A stretch of 64,000 nucleotides of DNA from Hymenobacter ruricola (GCF_015694525.1 NZ_JADQDM010000021.1:23973-87972); one strand, 5' to 3'; positions 20,951 through 29,981 are shown, numbered from the stretch's first letter. Numbers and translations are program-made. The notes: generated from the sequence alone by a model not told the origin.

Positions 20951-23059
20951 GTGTCTGTGCCTCAACGCTTACTCTCTTTTCTGCTGCCGTTTAGCCTGCT
21001 AAGCTGGGGCGTGCTGCTGCTCAGCGCCCTGAGCCACTCGGGGGCCGGGCCGTGGCTGGGCACCTGGCCCGACTGGGCCACGCAGCTGGCGCAGGGGGCT
21101 TTCGTGCTGGGCGTGTTCCTGTACTACCGCTACCGGCCCTCGCCGCTGCAGGGGCAGGCGTTCATCCGGCTGCTGCGGCGCCTGCTGGCGGGTCCGGGGC
21201 TGCTGGCGCTGGGCTGCATTGGGCTGCACCTGCTGGAGCGCCTGATGAAAAACCAGCCGGTTTTTGGCAGCAACAGCCTGCTGTTCACCAGCATTTACAC
21301 CTTGAACCTCGGGTTGTTTGTCATTTTCCTGGCCCGCACCAACTACGCGTGGCGAGCCTTGGTGCTGTTTCGTTCCTCGCCCCGCCTGCAGCGCGAATGG
21401 ACGATTTTTGAGGTGCTGCTGGGCGCCACGCTGCTGTTTCGGCTGGTGGGCGTGAACCCGCCCAACTACCTGAGCATCCCGCTGGTGGTAGGCCTGGGCC
21501 TCTACGGCATTTACCTGAGCGGGCACCAGAAATGGGTGGCCTACCTCAGCCAGCGCGAAAAATGGCGCGCCGTGCTGTTGCAGGCCGGGCTCTTGTTCAG
21601 CGTGCTGGTGTTTGTGCAGTACTTCCGCGTCACGCAGGTCGACCCGCAGCTCATTGCCCCGCAGCCGCAATATGCCTTTCTGCTACTCACGGCTTTTTTC
21701 TCGGCTTTTTATGCCCTGATGGGCTTGCTGGTCACGTTTTTCAACCTGCCCATTGCCGACGTCATCGAGCAGCGGCGCAACGAAATCCTGCGCCTGCAGC
21801 GCCTTACCCAGATTATCCAGCGGGGCCAGACCACGGCCGAGGTGTACCGCATCCTGCTGGAGTCGGCGGTGCAAACCGTGCAGGCCGACGCCGCTTGGCT
21901 CGACCTCGACCCCGGCCACGCCAACGTGGAGGCCGCCGCCGCCACCCAATACCACAACCTCAACCCGGCCCAGGCCGACGACCTGCGCACCCGCCTGCGC
22001 GGCCACGACCTGCCCGAAGGCGAGTTCATCACCAACGACTTGAACGCCCGCGTGGGGTTTGAGGGCACGGTGCAGGAATTCCGCTCGCTGCTGCAGCTGC
22101 CTTTGCGCGGCCTGCATTTCAACTACGGCATGCTCTACCTGCTCAAGGTGAAGCCGCACACCTTCGACCGCGAAGACCTGAGTATCCTGCAAACCTTCAC
22201 CAGCCAGGCCGTACTCAGCATCGAAAACCTGGAGCTGGTGCGCACCTCGCTAGAAAACCAGCGCACCCAGGAAGAGCTGAAAATTGCTTCGCAGGTGCAG
22301 GACAGCCTCATTCCGAAAAACCTGCCGACGGATAACTGGTTTGACATCAGCTCGCACTCGCTGGCGGCCAAGGAAGTGGGCGGCGACTTCTACGACTTTC
22401 TGCACCTGCCGGGCCGGCGGCTGGCCGTCATCATCGGCGACGTGAGCGGCAAGGGCGTGACGGCCGCCTTCCACATGGCCCAGATGAAGGGGATTTTCCA
22501 CTCCTTGATGCAGGAAAACCCGCTGGCCAAGAACGAGCGCGACAAGTTCCCGGTGCCCAGCCGCTTCATGGCCCAGGCCAACGCCGCCCTCACGCACTGC
22601 CTGGAGAAGTCCTCGTTCATCACGTCCTCGCTCTACATCATTGATTATGAGCAGGGCGGCTTTGTGTTTGCCCGCGCCGGGCATTGCCACACGCTCTACT
22701 ACCATGCCCTGCGCGAGGAGGTGTTTTACTTTGAATCCACGGGCCTCGGCCTGGGCATCATCCGGAACGAGAGCTACGAGAAGCACATCAAAAACCAGTT
22801 TTACGACTACAGCCCCGGCGACGTGATGGTGATTTACACCGACGGCATCGTGGAGGCGCGCGGCGGCGACGGCACCGACGAGTACGGCGAAGACCGGCTC
22901 AAGCTGCGGCTCGAAGAAAGCTATTTTCAGGAAGCGGAGGACATTAAGAACTTTATCCTCAACGACCTCAACGCCTTTACCCTCGGGCACCCGATTCACG
23001 ACGACCAGACGCTGCTCGTCATTAAATTCAAGTCGGCCCAACCCCCACCGTTGGCCTGA
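20951..23059 (+). CDS. Membrane PP2C/SpoIIE phosphatase with GAF domain (RsbU-like)
   Basis: A 702-residue signalling phosphatase; GTG start at 20951. The N-terminal 275 residues hold about seven to eight hydrophobic segments. A GAF-like domain follows (about 295-430), then a coiled-coil linker (VRTSLENQRTQEELKIASQVQDSLIP), and a SpoIIE-type PP2C domain (about 450-695) with the metal-binding motifs KEVGGDFYDFL, IIGDVSGKG and VMVIYTDGIVEA. Such proteins dephosphorylate an anti-anti-sigma factor; the STAS gene follows after 15 bases and an anti-sigma-kinase-like gene after that. It is probably the input unit of the partner switch. Confidence 0.9.
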   Translation: MSVPQRLLSFLLPFSLLSWGVLLLSALSHSGAGPWLGTWPDWATQLAQGAFVLGVFLYYRYRPSPLQGQAFIRLLRRLLAGPGLLALGCIGLHLLERLMKNQPVFGSNSLLFTSIYTLNLGLFVIFLARTNYAWRALVLFRSSPRLQREWTIFEVLLGATLLFRLVGVNPPNYLSIPLVVGLGLYGIYLSGHQKWVAYLSQREKWRAVLLQAGLLFSVLVFVQYFRVTQVDPQLIAPQPQYAFLLLTAFFSAFYALMGLLVTFFNLPIADVIEQRRNEILRLQRLTQIIQRGQTTAEVYRILLESAVQTVQADAAWLDLDPGHANVEAAAATQYHNLNPAQADDLRTRLRGHDLPEGEFITNDLNARVGFEGTVQEFRSLLQLPLRGLHFNYGMLYLLKVKPHTFDREDLSILQTFTSQAVLSIENLELVRTSLENQRTQEELKIASQVQDSLIPKNLPTDNWFDISSHSLAAKEVGGDFYDFLHLPGRRLAVIIGDVSGKGVTAAFHMAQMKGIFHSLMQENPLAKNERDKFPVPSRFMAQANAALTHCLEKSSFITSSLYIIDYEQGGFVFARAGHCHTLYYHALREEVFYFESTGLGLGIIRNESYEKHIKNQFYDYSPGDVMVIYTDGIVEARGGDGTDEYGEDRLKLRLEESYFQEAEDIKNFILNDLNAFTLGHPIHDDQTLLVIKFKSAQPPPLA

Positions 23060-23074
23060 CGTATCGACCTCATT

Positions 23075-23404
23075 ATGAAAGTAACTGCTCAACCCTCCGC
23101 CGATACCCTCACCCTGCTGCTCGATGGTGAGCTGGACGCCAGCTCCGCCATCGTGCTCGACACGGAGCTGGCCAAGCCCGACATCCTCAACTATCGCAAG
23201 GTGCTCGTCGACTGCGCCAAGCTCAGCTACATCTCTTCCGCGGGCCTGGGCGTGTTCATCTCGCACCTGCAGCGCTTCCAGGATGCCAACGTGAAGCTGG
23301 TATTTTTCAACATGCAGGAAAAGGTGTTCAACGTATTTGAAATCCTGGGTCTGGATGCGCTGATGACCATCGTGCCCAGCGCCGCCGAAGCCGAAGCCGC
23401 CTGA
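23075..23404 (+). CDS. STAS-domain anti-anti-sigma factor (RsbV-like)
   Basis: A 109-residue single STAS domain. It shows DTLTLLLDGELDASSAIVL and KVLVDCAKLSYISSAGLGVFI; the phosphorylatable Ser is expected in ISSAGLG at about residue 57-58, as in SpoIIAA/RsbV. The acidic Ala/Glu tail (PSAAEAEAA) is unusual but harmless. It lies 15 nt after the phosphatase gene and most likely shares its transcript. Unphosphorylated, it should bind the RsbW-like kinase encoded next. Confidence 0.92.
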   Translation: MKVTAQPSADTLTLLLDGELDASSAIVLDTELAKPDILNYRKVLVDCAKLSYISSAGLGVFISHLQRFQDANVKLVFFNMQEKVFNVFEILGLDALMTIVPSAAEAEAA

Positions 23405-23410
23405 TACTAC

Positions 23411-23499
23411 TTATGAATTATGAGTTATGAATTACGAATTGGTTGTTCACTTCGCCATTTGACAATTCATAATTAATAATTCATAACTCATAATTCAAG
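23411..23499. repeat. AT-rich palindrome between the STAS and kinase genes
   Basis: Left arm TGAATTATGAGTTATGAATT (from 23414) and its complement (to 23495) flank about 25 bases. The sequence is very AT-rich against GC-rich neighbours. It ends 2-4 nt before the kinase ATG, so it forms the whole leader of that gene. Confidence 0.85.
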
Positions 23500-23913
23500 A
23501 TGAAGTCTACCCTCCGCATTGCCTGCTCTCGCGCCCACCTCCAGCAGGTGCGGGATTTCGTGCGGAATTACCTCAACAGCCGCAGCTTGCCCGAAATCAC
23601 GGTCAACCAAGTGGTGCTGGCCGTGGACGAGGTGGTGGCCAACTTCATCATCCACGCCAACAACGAGGACGAAACTCAGTTCCTGGACCTGGAGCTGGCG
23701 TTTGAGAAGCAGGAGCTCAACGTGGAAATTGCCGACCACGGCGACACCATTTTCCTGCCCGGCGCCCACCAAAGCCCCGATTTGCGGGCCTACATCCGCG
23801 AGGGCCGCAAAGGAGGAATGGGCATGGCCCTGGTTAACCGCCTCATGGACCGGGTGGAGTTTTTCACCCGCGGCAACCACACCGTCTGCCACCTGAGCAA
23901 GCACCTGGCATAG
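23500..23913 (+). CDS. RsbW-like anti-sigma serine kinase (HATPase)
   Basis: A 137-residue GHKL ATPase of the SpoIIAB/RsbW type. The N box is VVLAVDEVVANFIIHA; the G1 box is degenerate (IADHGDTI instead of DxGxG); the G2 region is GRKGGMGMALVNRL. It would bind a partner (classically a sigma factor) and phosphorylate the STAS protein on serine. No sigma factor gene is adjacent, and Bacteroidota generally lack sigma B, so the real output is unknown. It is separated from the STAS gene by an AT-rich palindrome. Confidence 0.88.
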   Translation: MKSTLRIACSRAHLQQVRDFVRNYLNSRSLPEITVNQVVLAVDEVVANFIIHANNEDETQFLDLELAFEKQELNVEIADHGDTIFLPGAHQSPDLRAYIREGRKGGMGMALVNRLMDRVEFFTRGNHTVCHLSKHLA

Positions 23914-23927
23914 TCGTCCCAACTCAA

Positions 23928-24024
23928 AGAACGTCATGCTGAGCGTCAGCGAAGCATCTTTACCGCAATAGTAATTGTTACTCTCGTGGTAAAGATGCTT
24001 CGCTGACGCTCAGCATGACGTTCT
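23928..24024. repeat. GTCAT-family palindrome, type B core
   Basis: Perfect 37-nt arms (23928-23964, 23988-24024) start AGAACGTCATGCTGAGCGTC and end in TCTTTACC; loop of 23 nt. It lies just after the RsbW-like gene. Confidence 0.92.
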
Positions 24025-24156
24025 GTTTGGGGCTTTGGCCTCTCAGGCGCGTCGCCTTTCTTTCCGTCCGGAAATTAGTTAATTTCGCACCGGTAATTTT
24101 ATGCCCGCGCGGCGGCTTTCATCGGCGCCGTCGTTTTTGTTTCCTTTCTCCTTTAT

Positions 24157-26469
24157 ATGCACAACCGCATTCTGTACGCCGGCGCTGCCGTCGTCACGCT
24201 GCTGGCAGGCTGCCAGACCTCCAAACCGGCTGCTTCGGCCGCTACCGCCGCCGGTCCCGTGGTCGAAACGCTGGGCACCTACCCCGTGCCGGCCAACGAG
24301 TTTGCCTACGTGTACCGCAAAAACAACAGCTCGGCGCCCGACTACGGCACCCGCCAGAGCGTGACTGACTACCTCGACCTCTACACCAACTTCCGTCTCA
24401 AGGTGCTGGAAGCCGAGCAGCGCGGCCTCGACACCACCCAGGCCTTTAAGCGCGAGCTGGAGGGCTACCGCCAGCAACTGGCCCAGCCCTACCTCACCGA
24501 GAAAAGCGTGACCGACCAGCTGGTGCGCGAAGCCTACGACCGCATGAGCCAGGAGGTGAACGCCTCGCACATCCTCATCCGCGTGGCGCCCGACGCCACC
24601 CCGCAGGACACCCTGAAGGCGTACCGGAAGGTGGAGGAGCTGCGCAAGCAGGCGCTGGCGGGCGAAGACTTCGGCGTGCTGGCCCGCGCCAACAGCGAAG
24701 ACCCCTCGGCCAAGGAAAACGCCGGCAAGCTGGGCTACTTCACGGCCATGCAGATGGTGTACCCGTTTGAGTCGGCGGCTTATAAAACGCCGGTGGGGCA
24801 GGTGTCGCAGCCGGTGCGCACGCGCTTCGGCTACCACCTCATCAAGGTGAATGACAAGCGCGCCGCGCAGGGTGAAATCAAGGTGGCCCACCTCATGATT
24901 CGGGTGAACGCCAACGCGGCCAAGTCCGATTCGCTCACGGCCAAAAAGAAGATTGACGAGCTCTACAGCCGCCTGAAAAAAGGCGAAAACTGGGACAAGC
25001 TCGTGGCTCAGTTCTCGGAAGATGCCGGCTCGGCGGCCAACGGCGGCGAGTTGCCGCCTTTCGGCACCGGCCGCATGATTCCCTCGTTTGAGGAAGTGGC
25101 GTTCAAGCTGCAAAAGCCCGGCGACATCTCGGCGCCCGTGCAAACGCCCTACGGCTGGCACGTTATCAAACTAATTGAGAAACAGCCCCTGGCCAAGTTC
25201 GCCGACCTGGAAGCCGGCCTGAAAAGCAAGGTGGCCAAAGACTCGCGCTCGGAACTCAACAAAGCCGCCTTCCTGAAGCGCGTGCGCCAGGAAGACCAGT
25301 TTGCGGAAGTGCCGGCCGCCAAAACCTACGTCTTCAGCAAGGCCGACACGGCACTGGTGGCGGGCCGCTTCAAGTATGCGGCACCGGCCGCCGGTGCGAA
25401 ACTGGCCAAAGGCGCGGTTTCCGACAATTCGCCCCTGTTCACCATCAAGGGCAAGCCCTACACGGTGAAGGACTTCCTGACCTACGCCCAGCAAAACCAG
25501 CACCCCCGCACCGGCGCGCAACCCAGCTTCGCCATGCAGCAGCTCTACGACCAGTACGTGGAGCAGTCCCTGACCGACTTCGAGAAAAACAGCCTCGACA
25601 CCAAGTACGAGGACTACCGCATGCTGGTGAAGGAATACCGCGACGGCATTCTGCTCTTCCAGCTGATGGACGAGAAAGTGTGGAGCAAAGCCATTGAGGA
25701 CACCGTGGGGCTCAAAAAGTACTTCGCCGACAACCAGGCCAAGTACCAGTGGGACCAGCGCGTGCAGGGCACCGTGGCCAGCGCCGCCACGCCTGCCCTG
25801 CTGGCCCGCGTGCAACAGGAGCTGAAAACCGGCCGCTTCCCCCTGACGAAGAACGTGCCCAAGGTGTCGCCCTTCATTGCTGGCTCGGCGCGCTACACCA
25901 AAATTGGCGTGCTGGCCCTACAGGAAGTGGCCAAGCGCATGCTGCAAGACACGCTGGCGCGCGTAACGCTGACGGGACGGGTGAAAAAAGGCGAGAAAGC
26001 CAGCCTGGCTGCCGCCCGCGCCGACTCGGCCGCCCGCTACCTGCAGGTGCGCGGCGGGGTGCCGGCGCGCCGCATCAGCAAAGCGGTGCAAAAGGCCCCG
26101 GCGGCCGACAGCCAGGTGCAGATTGCGCTGGTTACGGCCAGCCCGGCGGCCATTGAGGCGGCGCTGAACGAGCAGAACCCGCTGTCGGTTCAAATCACCC
26201 AACGCGTGTTCCAGAAGGGCGACAACAAGGTGATGGACGACCTCATGGGCAAGGGCCCCGGCACCTACAACGTGCAGAAAGACGGCCGCTACTACGCCGT
26301 CACCATCGACAAAACCCTGCCCGCCGGCCCCAAAACCCTCGCCGAAGCCCGCGGCCAAGCCACGTCCGATTACCAGACCTACCTGGAAAAAGAGTGGATT
26401 TCGCAGATGCGCGCCGCGCGCCCGGTGAAAGTGAACGAAGCCGAGGTAAACAAGCTCGTAACGAAGTAA
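24157..26469 (+). CDS. Lipoprotein with two parvulin-type peptidyl-prolyl isomerase domains
   Basis: A 770-residue protein with a lipobox (VVTLLAGC, Cys 18). Two rotamase domains follow: about 128-230 (ASHILIRV ... FGVLARANSEDPSAKENAGKLGYF ... RFGYHLIKV) and about 240-350 (VAHLMIRV ... FSEDAGSAANGGELPPFG ... PYGWHVIKL). The following 400 residues are a helical/chaperone-like region without an evident domain. It acts in the periplasm, attached to a membrane, as a folding factor for outer-membrane or secreted proteins. The next gene is a second parvulin-type foldase, separated by a palindrome. Confidence 0.9.
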   Translation: MHNRILYAGAAVVTLLAGCQTSKPAASAATAAGPVVETLGTYPVPANEFAYVYRKNNSSAPDYGTRQSVTDYLDLYTNFRLKVLEAEQRGLDTTQAFKRELEGYRQQLAQPYLTEKSVTDQLVREAYDRMSQEVNASHILIRVAPDATPQDTLKAYRKVEELRKQALAGEDFGVLARANSEDPSAKENAGKLGYFTAMQMVYPFESAAYKTPVGQVSQPVRTRFGYHLIKVNDKRAAQGEIKVAHLMIRVNANAAKSDSLTAKKKIDELYSRLKKGENWDKLVAQFSEDAGSAANGGELPPFGTGRMIPSFEEVAFKLQKPGDISAPVQTPYGWHVIKLIEKQPLAKFADLEAGLKSKVAKDSRSELNKAAFLKRVRQEDQFAEVPAAKTYVFSKADTALVAGRFKYAAPAAGAKLAKGAVSDNSPLFTIKGKPYTVKDFLTYAQQNQHPRTGAQPSFAMQQLYDQYVEQSLTDFEKNSLDTKYEDYRMLVKEYRDGILLFQLMDEKVWSKAIEDTVGLKKYFADNQAKYQWDQRVQGTVASAATPALLARVQQELKTGRFPLTKNVPKVSPFIAGSARYTKIGVLALQEVAKRMLQDTLARVTLTGRVKKGEKASLAAARADSAARYLQVRGGVPARRISKAVQKAPAADSQVQIALVTASPAAIEAALNEQNPLSVQITQRVFQKGDNKVMDDLMGKGPGTYNVQKDGRYYAVTIDKTLPAGPKTLAEARGQATSDYQTYLEKEWISQMRAARPVKVNEAEVNKLVTK

Positions 26470-26570
26470 CAGAACGCCATGCCGAGCGAAAGCGAAGCAT
26501 CTTTACCGCAGCAGTAATTATCTACTTCCTCGGTAAAGATGCTTCGCTTTCGCTCGGCATGGCGTTCTGT
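26469..26570. repeat. GTCAT-family palindrome, type B variant
   Basis: Arms of about 40 nt (26469-26508 and 26531-26570) read ACAGAACGCCATGCCGAGCG. The family's GTCAT is GCCAT here in both arms, so the change has been copied to both sides. The element begins at the stop codon of the upstream gene. Confidence 0.9.
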
Positions 26571-26732
26571 TTTAGCCGTTGCAACCATCCGGAGCGGGCG
26601 GCGCTCCTTGTTTTTGTCCGCCCGCGGATTTATCATGAAATTTGTGGGCTCGTTTGCGTGTTATGCGCTGGTGTGGCTCAGGCTCCGGCAGTTTGGCCGT
26701 GGGGCTTTATTCAGTTGTTTATGCTTGTTAAA

Positions 26733-28115
26733 ATGAATCGCGCTGCGGCGTCGGCCCTGCTTACGCTGTTGTTGCTGGTGGGCTTTGCGCCTGCGTCCCA
26801 GGCCCAGTTGGGCATTAGCCGGCCCAAGGGCCAGGAACTGCTCGACGGCATCGTGGTGAAGGTGGACAACCAGATTGTGCTCCGCTCCGACGTCGAGAAT
26901 ATTTATTTGCAGGAGACGAGCCGTGCGGCCGGCAAGCCGCTGCCGCCGGATTTGAAATGCAAAATCCTGCAAAGCCTCGTGCTGAACAAGCTGATGCTGG
27001 CCCGCGCCGAAGTCGACTCCGTGACGGTGGACGACAAGCGCGTGAACGACGAAGTCGACCGCCGCATGGCCTATTTCGTGCAGCAGATTGGCTCCGAAAA
27101 GCGCCTGGAGGAGCAGTACAACAAGCCTATCAAGGCGCTGAAAGACGACCTGCGTCCGCAAATCAAGGACCAGCTCACCCAGCAGAAAATGCAGGAAACC
27201 ATCACCGGCAAGGTGGCCGTGACGCCCCGCGAAGTGGCCCAGTACTTCAGCCGCGTGCCCAAGGACAGCCTCCCCTACTTCAACACCGAAGTGGAAGTGG
27301 GCCAGATTGTGATTCCGGCGCAGGTGAACGAGAAAGCCAAGCAGGCCGCCATCGCCAAGCTGAACGACCTCCGGGCGCAGGTGCTGGCCGGGGGCGATTT
27401 TGCCGCCCTGGCCAGGCAGTACTCCGAAGACCCGGGCTCGGCCAAGGAAGGTGGCTACCTCGGCTTTTTCAAGCGCGGGGAGTTGGTGCCGGAGTACGAA
27501 GCGGCCTCAATGAAGCTGGAGCCCGGCCAGATGTCGCCGGTGGTGCAGTCGCAGTTCGGCTTCCACCTCATTCAGTTCATTGAGCGCAAGGGCAACACGT
27601 ATTCCACGCGTCACATCCTGCTGAAGCCTGAAACCGGCACCGCCGACGCCAGCGAATCGGCCAAGAAACTAGCCCGCCTGCGCCGCCAGATTCTGACCGA
27701 CAGCATCAGCTTTGCCAAAGCGGCCAAGGACAATTCTTCGGACAAGCAAAGCAGCACCAACGGCGGCCTGCTGGTGAACCGCCAGGACGGCGGCTCGCGC
27801 CTGCCGCTCGACAAGCTCGACCCGGCCGTGTTCTTCACCATCGACACCATGAAGGTGGGCCACATTACCCCGCCCATGCCCTACCGCACCGACGACGGTA
27901 AGGATGCCGTGCGCATCCTGTGGCTGAAATCGAACACCCCTCCCCACCAGGCCAACCTGGAGCAGGACTACCAGAAAATTGCCGCCGCTGCCCTCAACGA
28001 AAAGCGCAACAAGGCGCTGGATGAGTGGTTTGAGAAAAACCGGAACACCGTGTACCTCGAAGTGGCCCCGGAATACGCCCAGTGCAAAGTGCTGGAATCG
28101 ACGGAAAATAAATAG
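26733..28115 (+). CDS. SurA-like periplasmic peptidyl-prolyl isomerase
   Basis: A 460-residue protein with signal peptide MNRAAASALLTLLLLVGFAP and cleavage near SQAQ. An in-frame ATG at 26721 (MLVK) is an alternative start. The N-terminal chaperone part has LLDGIVVKVDNQIVLRSDVE, the SurA-type opening. Two parvulin domains follow: about 190-280 (VEVGQIVIPAQVNEKAK ... YSEDPGSAKEGGYLGFFKRG ... FGFHLIQFIERKG) and about 290-400 (YSTRHILLKPETG ... NGGLLVNRQDGG). Predicted role: folding of outer-membrane proteins in the periplasm. Confidence 0.92.
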   Translation: MNRAAASALLTLLLLVGFAPASQAQLGISRPKGQELLDGIVVKVDNQIVLRSDVENIYLQETSRAAGKPLPPDLKCKILQSLVLNKLMLARAEVDSVTVDDKRVNDEVDRRMAYFVQQIGSEKRLEEQYNKPIKALKDDLRPQIKDQLTQQKMQETITGKVAVTPREVAQYFSRVPKDSLPYFNTEVEVGQIVIPAQVNEKAKQAAIAKLNDLRAQVLAGGDFAALARQYSEDPGSAKEGGYLGFFKRGELVPEYEAASMKLEPGQMSPVVQSQFGFHLIQFIERKGNTYSTRHILLKPETGTADASESAKKLARLRRQILTDSISFAKAAKDNSSDKQSSTNGGLLVNRQDGGSRLPLDKLDPAVFFTIDTMKVGHITPPMPYRTDDGKDAVRILWLKSNTPPHQANLEQDYQKIAAAALNEKRNKALDEWFEKNRNTVYLEVAPEYAQCKVLESTENK

Positions 28116-28124
28116 AAACAACAC

Positions 28125-28228
28125 CTGTCATCCTGAGCGCAGCGAAGGACCTTATCACGTCAGCCGTAGCCGAAAACGCTGCAACTGTTCACTTTTGATA
28201 AGGTCCTTCGCTGCGCTCAGGATGACAG
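28125..28228. repeat. GTCAT-family palindrome, type A core
   Basis: Arms 28125-28158 and 28197-28228 read CTGTCATCCTGAGCGCAGCG then AAGGACCTTATCA; loop about 38 nt. It lies between the SurA-like and MoxR genes. Confidence 0.92.
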
Positions 28229-28251
28229 CTTTTTTACACTAATCACCCCGA

Positions 28252-29217
28252 ATGGCCCAATACCCCTCCGACAAAGAAGCCGCCGACGCCCTGGCCGCCT
28301 CCTTCCAGAAGCTGCGCCAGGAAATTGGCAAAGTCATCGTGGGGCAGGACGAAGTGGTGCGGCTGGTGCTCACCGCCGTGTTTTCGCAAGGCCACAGCCT
28401 GCTGGTGGGCGTGCCCGGCCTGGCCAAGACCCTGTTGATTCAGACCATTGCCGACTCGCTGGACTTGTCGTTCAATCGCATCCAGTTTACCCCCGACCTG
28501 ATGCCCTCCGACATCGTGGGCTCGGAAACCATGAACCAGCAGCGGGATTTCACCTTCGTGAAAGGCCCCGTGTTCGCCAACATCATTCTGGCCGACGAAA
28601 TCAACCGGACGCCGCCCAAAACCCAGGCCGCCCTGCTCGAAAGCATGCAGGAATACGCCGTAACGGTGGCCGGGCAGCGCTACCCGTTGCAACGCCCGTT
28701 CTTCGTGCTGGCCACCCAAAACCCCATCGAGCAGGAAGGTACCTATCCCCTGCCCGAAGCGCAGCTCGACCGCTTCATGTTCAACATTGAGTTGGGCTAC
28801 CCCAGCTACGCCGAAGAGCTGAACATCGTCAAAAACACGACCTCCGACCGCAAGCCGACGGTGAGCAAAGTCCTGCACGCCGCCGACATTCAGGCCTTCC
28901 AGGAGCTGGTGCGCCGCGTGCCGGTGGCCGACAACGTGGTGGAATACGCCGTGGGCCTCGTGCACAAAACCCGCCCCAACACCGAGCGCGCCCACGCCCG
29001 CACCAACCAGCTGCTGGAATGGGGAGCCGGCCCCCGCGCCTCGCAGCACCTCATTGTGGGCGCCAAGTGCAACGCCCTACTCAACGGCAAGTACTCGCCC
29101 GACATTGAGGACGTGCGTGCCGTGGCCGTGCCCATCCTGCGCCACCGCCTGGTGCGCAACTTCAAGGCCGAAGCCGAGGGCGTGGGCGTGGAGCAGATTG
29201 TGAAAGAACTTTTGTAG
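28252..29217 (+). CDS. MoxR-family AAA+ ATPase
   Basis: A 321-residue AAA+ protein. Walker A is VGVPGLAKTLL (A-K-T form typical of MoxR), Walker B is IILADEINRTPPKTQAALLE, followed by the sensor region FVLATQNPIEQEGTYPLPEAQLDRF, all highly characteristic. MoxR ATPases act as chaperones that activate von Willebrand factor A (VWA) proteins or metal enzymes. The usual neighbours (DUF58, VWA genes) are not in the window; the flanks are a foldase gene and a small unknown gene. Confidence 0.94.
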   Translation: MAQYPSDKEAADALAASFQKLRQEIGKVIVGQDEVVRLVLTAVFSQGHSLLVGVPGLAKTLLIQTIADSLDLSFNRIQFTPDLMPSDIVGSETMNQQRDFTFVKGPVFANIILADEINRTPPKTQAALLESMQEYAVTVAGQRYPLQRPFFVLATQNPIEQEGTYPLPEAQLDRFMFNIELGYPSYAEELNIVKNTTSDRKPTVSKVLHAADIQAFQELVRRVPVADNVVEYAVGLVHKTRPNTERAHARTNQLLEWGAGPRASQHLIVGAKCNALLNGKYSPDIEDVRAVAVPILRHRLVRNFKAEAEGVGVEQIVKELL

Positions 29218-29226
29218 AAGATGCCA

Positions 29227-29363
29227 GTCATCTTGAGCATTCTGCGATTAAAGCAGAGACGAAGGACCTTATCACGCTTGCCGAAGTAGATTTGTCAATC
29301 CTTGCAGCGCAACCGTGATAAGGTCCTTCGTCTCTGCTTTAATCGCAGAATGCTCAGGATGAC
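29227..29363. repeat. GTCAT-family palindrome with extended 49-nt arms
   Basis: Arms 29227-29275 and 29315-29363 differ at only one position (TCTTGAGC against TCCTGAGC). They contain the type A core plus an internal stretch GCATTCTGCGATTAAAGCAG not present in most copies. The same extra stretch appears in part in the copy at 459-510. Confidence 0.92.
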
Positions 29364-29382
29364 AAAAGCCCAGACAAAATAA

Positions 29383-29799
29383 ATGGAAGCCCAAGCCTAC
29401 TATCAGCAATTTGAGCGCAACGTGCGCATCATTCTCGACGCCTTGGCCGCCGGCCTCGACCTGCGCACCACGGCCCTCGAAACCAGCCTGCCTCTTGAAG
29501 TGTACGTACTATGCGAAGTGCTGAACCAAGGCGCCGGCGAGGACTTTGCTCTCACCGCCAGCGGCGTGGCGCGGCTGGCCGAGTTCCAGCAGCAGTTCAT
29601 GAAGCACGAGGGCCAGACCCTGGCCGCCATGCAGCGCGTGCTCGCCGACAAGCGCGGCACCATGCGCACCCCCGAAGGCCGCGTGCTGACCAAGGAAATG
29701 CTCATTCGCCGCCTCGAATTCTTCAACGAAGCCGCCCGCCAGGTGAATGTGATGCGCACCCAGCAGGCCTTGGGCAGCCCCAGCCAGTACGCCGTCTGA
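29383..29799 (+). CDS. Hypothetical helical protein, 138 aa
   Basis: No family recognised. Mostly helical, neutral, no signal peptide or membrane segment. Starts MEAQAYYQQFERNVRIIL; central LTASGVARLAEFQQQFMKHE; ends SPSQYAV. The last Val codon and the stop codon (GTCTGA, 29794-29799) are the first bases of a palindromic element, so its original C-terminus may have been replaced when the element arrived. Confidence 0.65.
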   Translation: MEAQAYYQQFERNVRIILDALAAGLDLRTTALETSLPLEVYVLCEVLNQGAGEDFALTASGVARLAEFQQQFMKHEGQTLAAMQRVLADKRGTMRTPEGRVLTKEMLIRRLEFFNEAARQVNVMRTQQALGSPSQYAV

Positions 29800-29981
29800 A
29801 CCGCAGATTTAACGGATTTAATGGATTATACAGATTCTATCTACGACAGAGGGTTTGCCGTATGTTCGATGATATGGAAAACGAAGAAGGCCGCTCAGAT
29901 GAGCGGCCTTCTTGCTAGGTTGTACTTGTAAACGGCAGAATCCGTTAAATCCGTTAAATCCGTTAAATCTGCGGTTCAGAC
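29794..29981. repeat. TGAACCGCAG-family palindrome, copy 2
   Basis: Left arm from 29794 and right arm to 29981, each about 43 nt, start GTCTGAACCGCAGATTTAAC; the right arm holds extra TCCGTTAAA repeats. A terminator lies in the centre. Both flanking convergent genes take their stop codon, and the preceding Val codon, from the element ends. Confidence 0.9.
29884..29913. terminator. Bidirectional terminator inside the palindrome
   Basis: Perfect 13-nt arms AAGAAGGCCGCTC and complement with loop AGAT serve the two convergent genes. Confidence 0.8.

Noticed and set aside
23060..24160. A sigma factor gene after the RsbW-like kinase
   Set aside because: No frame of suitable length or with sigma-70 motifs is present; the region holds a palindrome and then the foldase gene.
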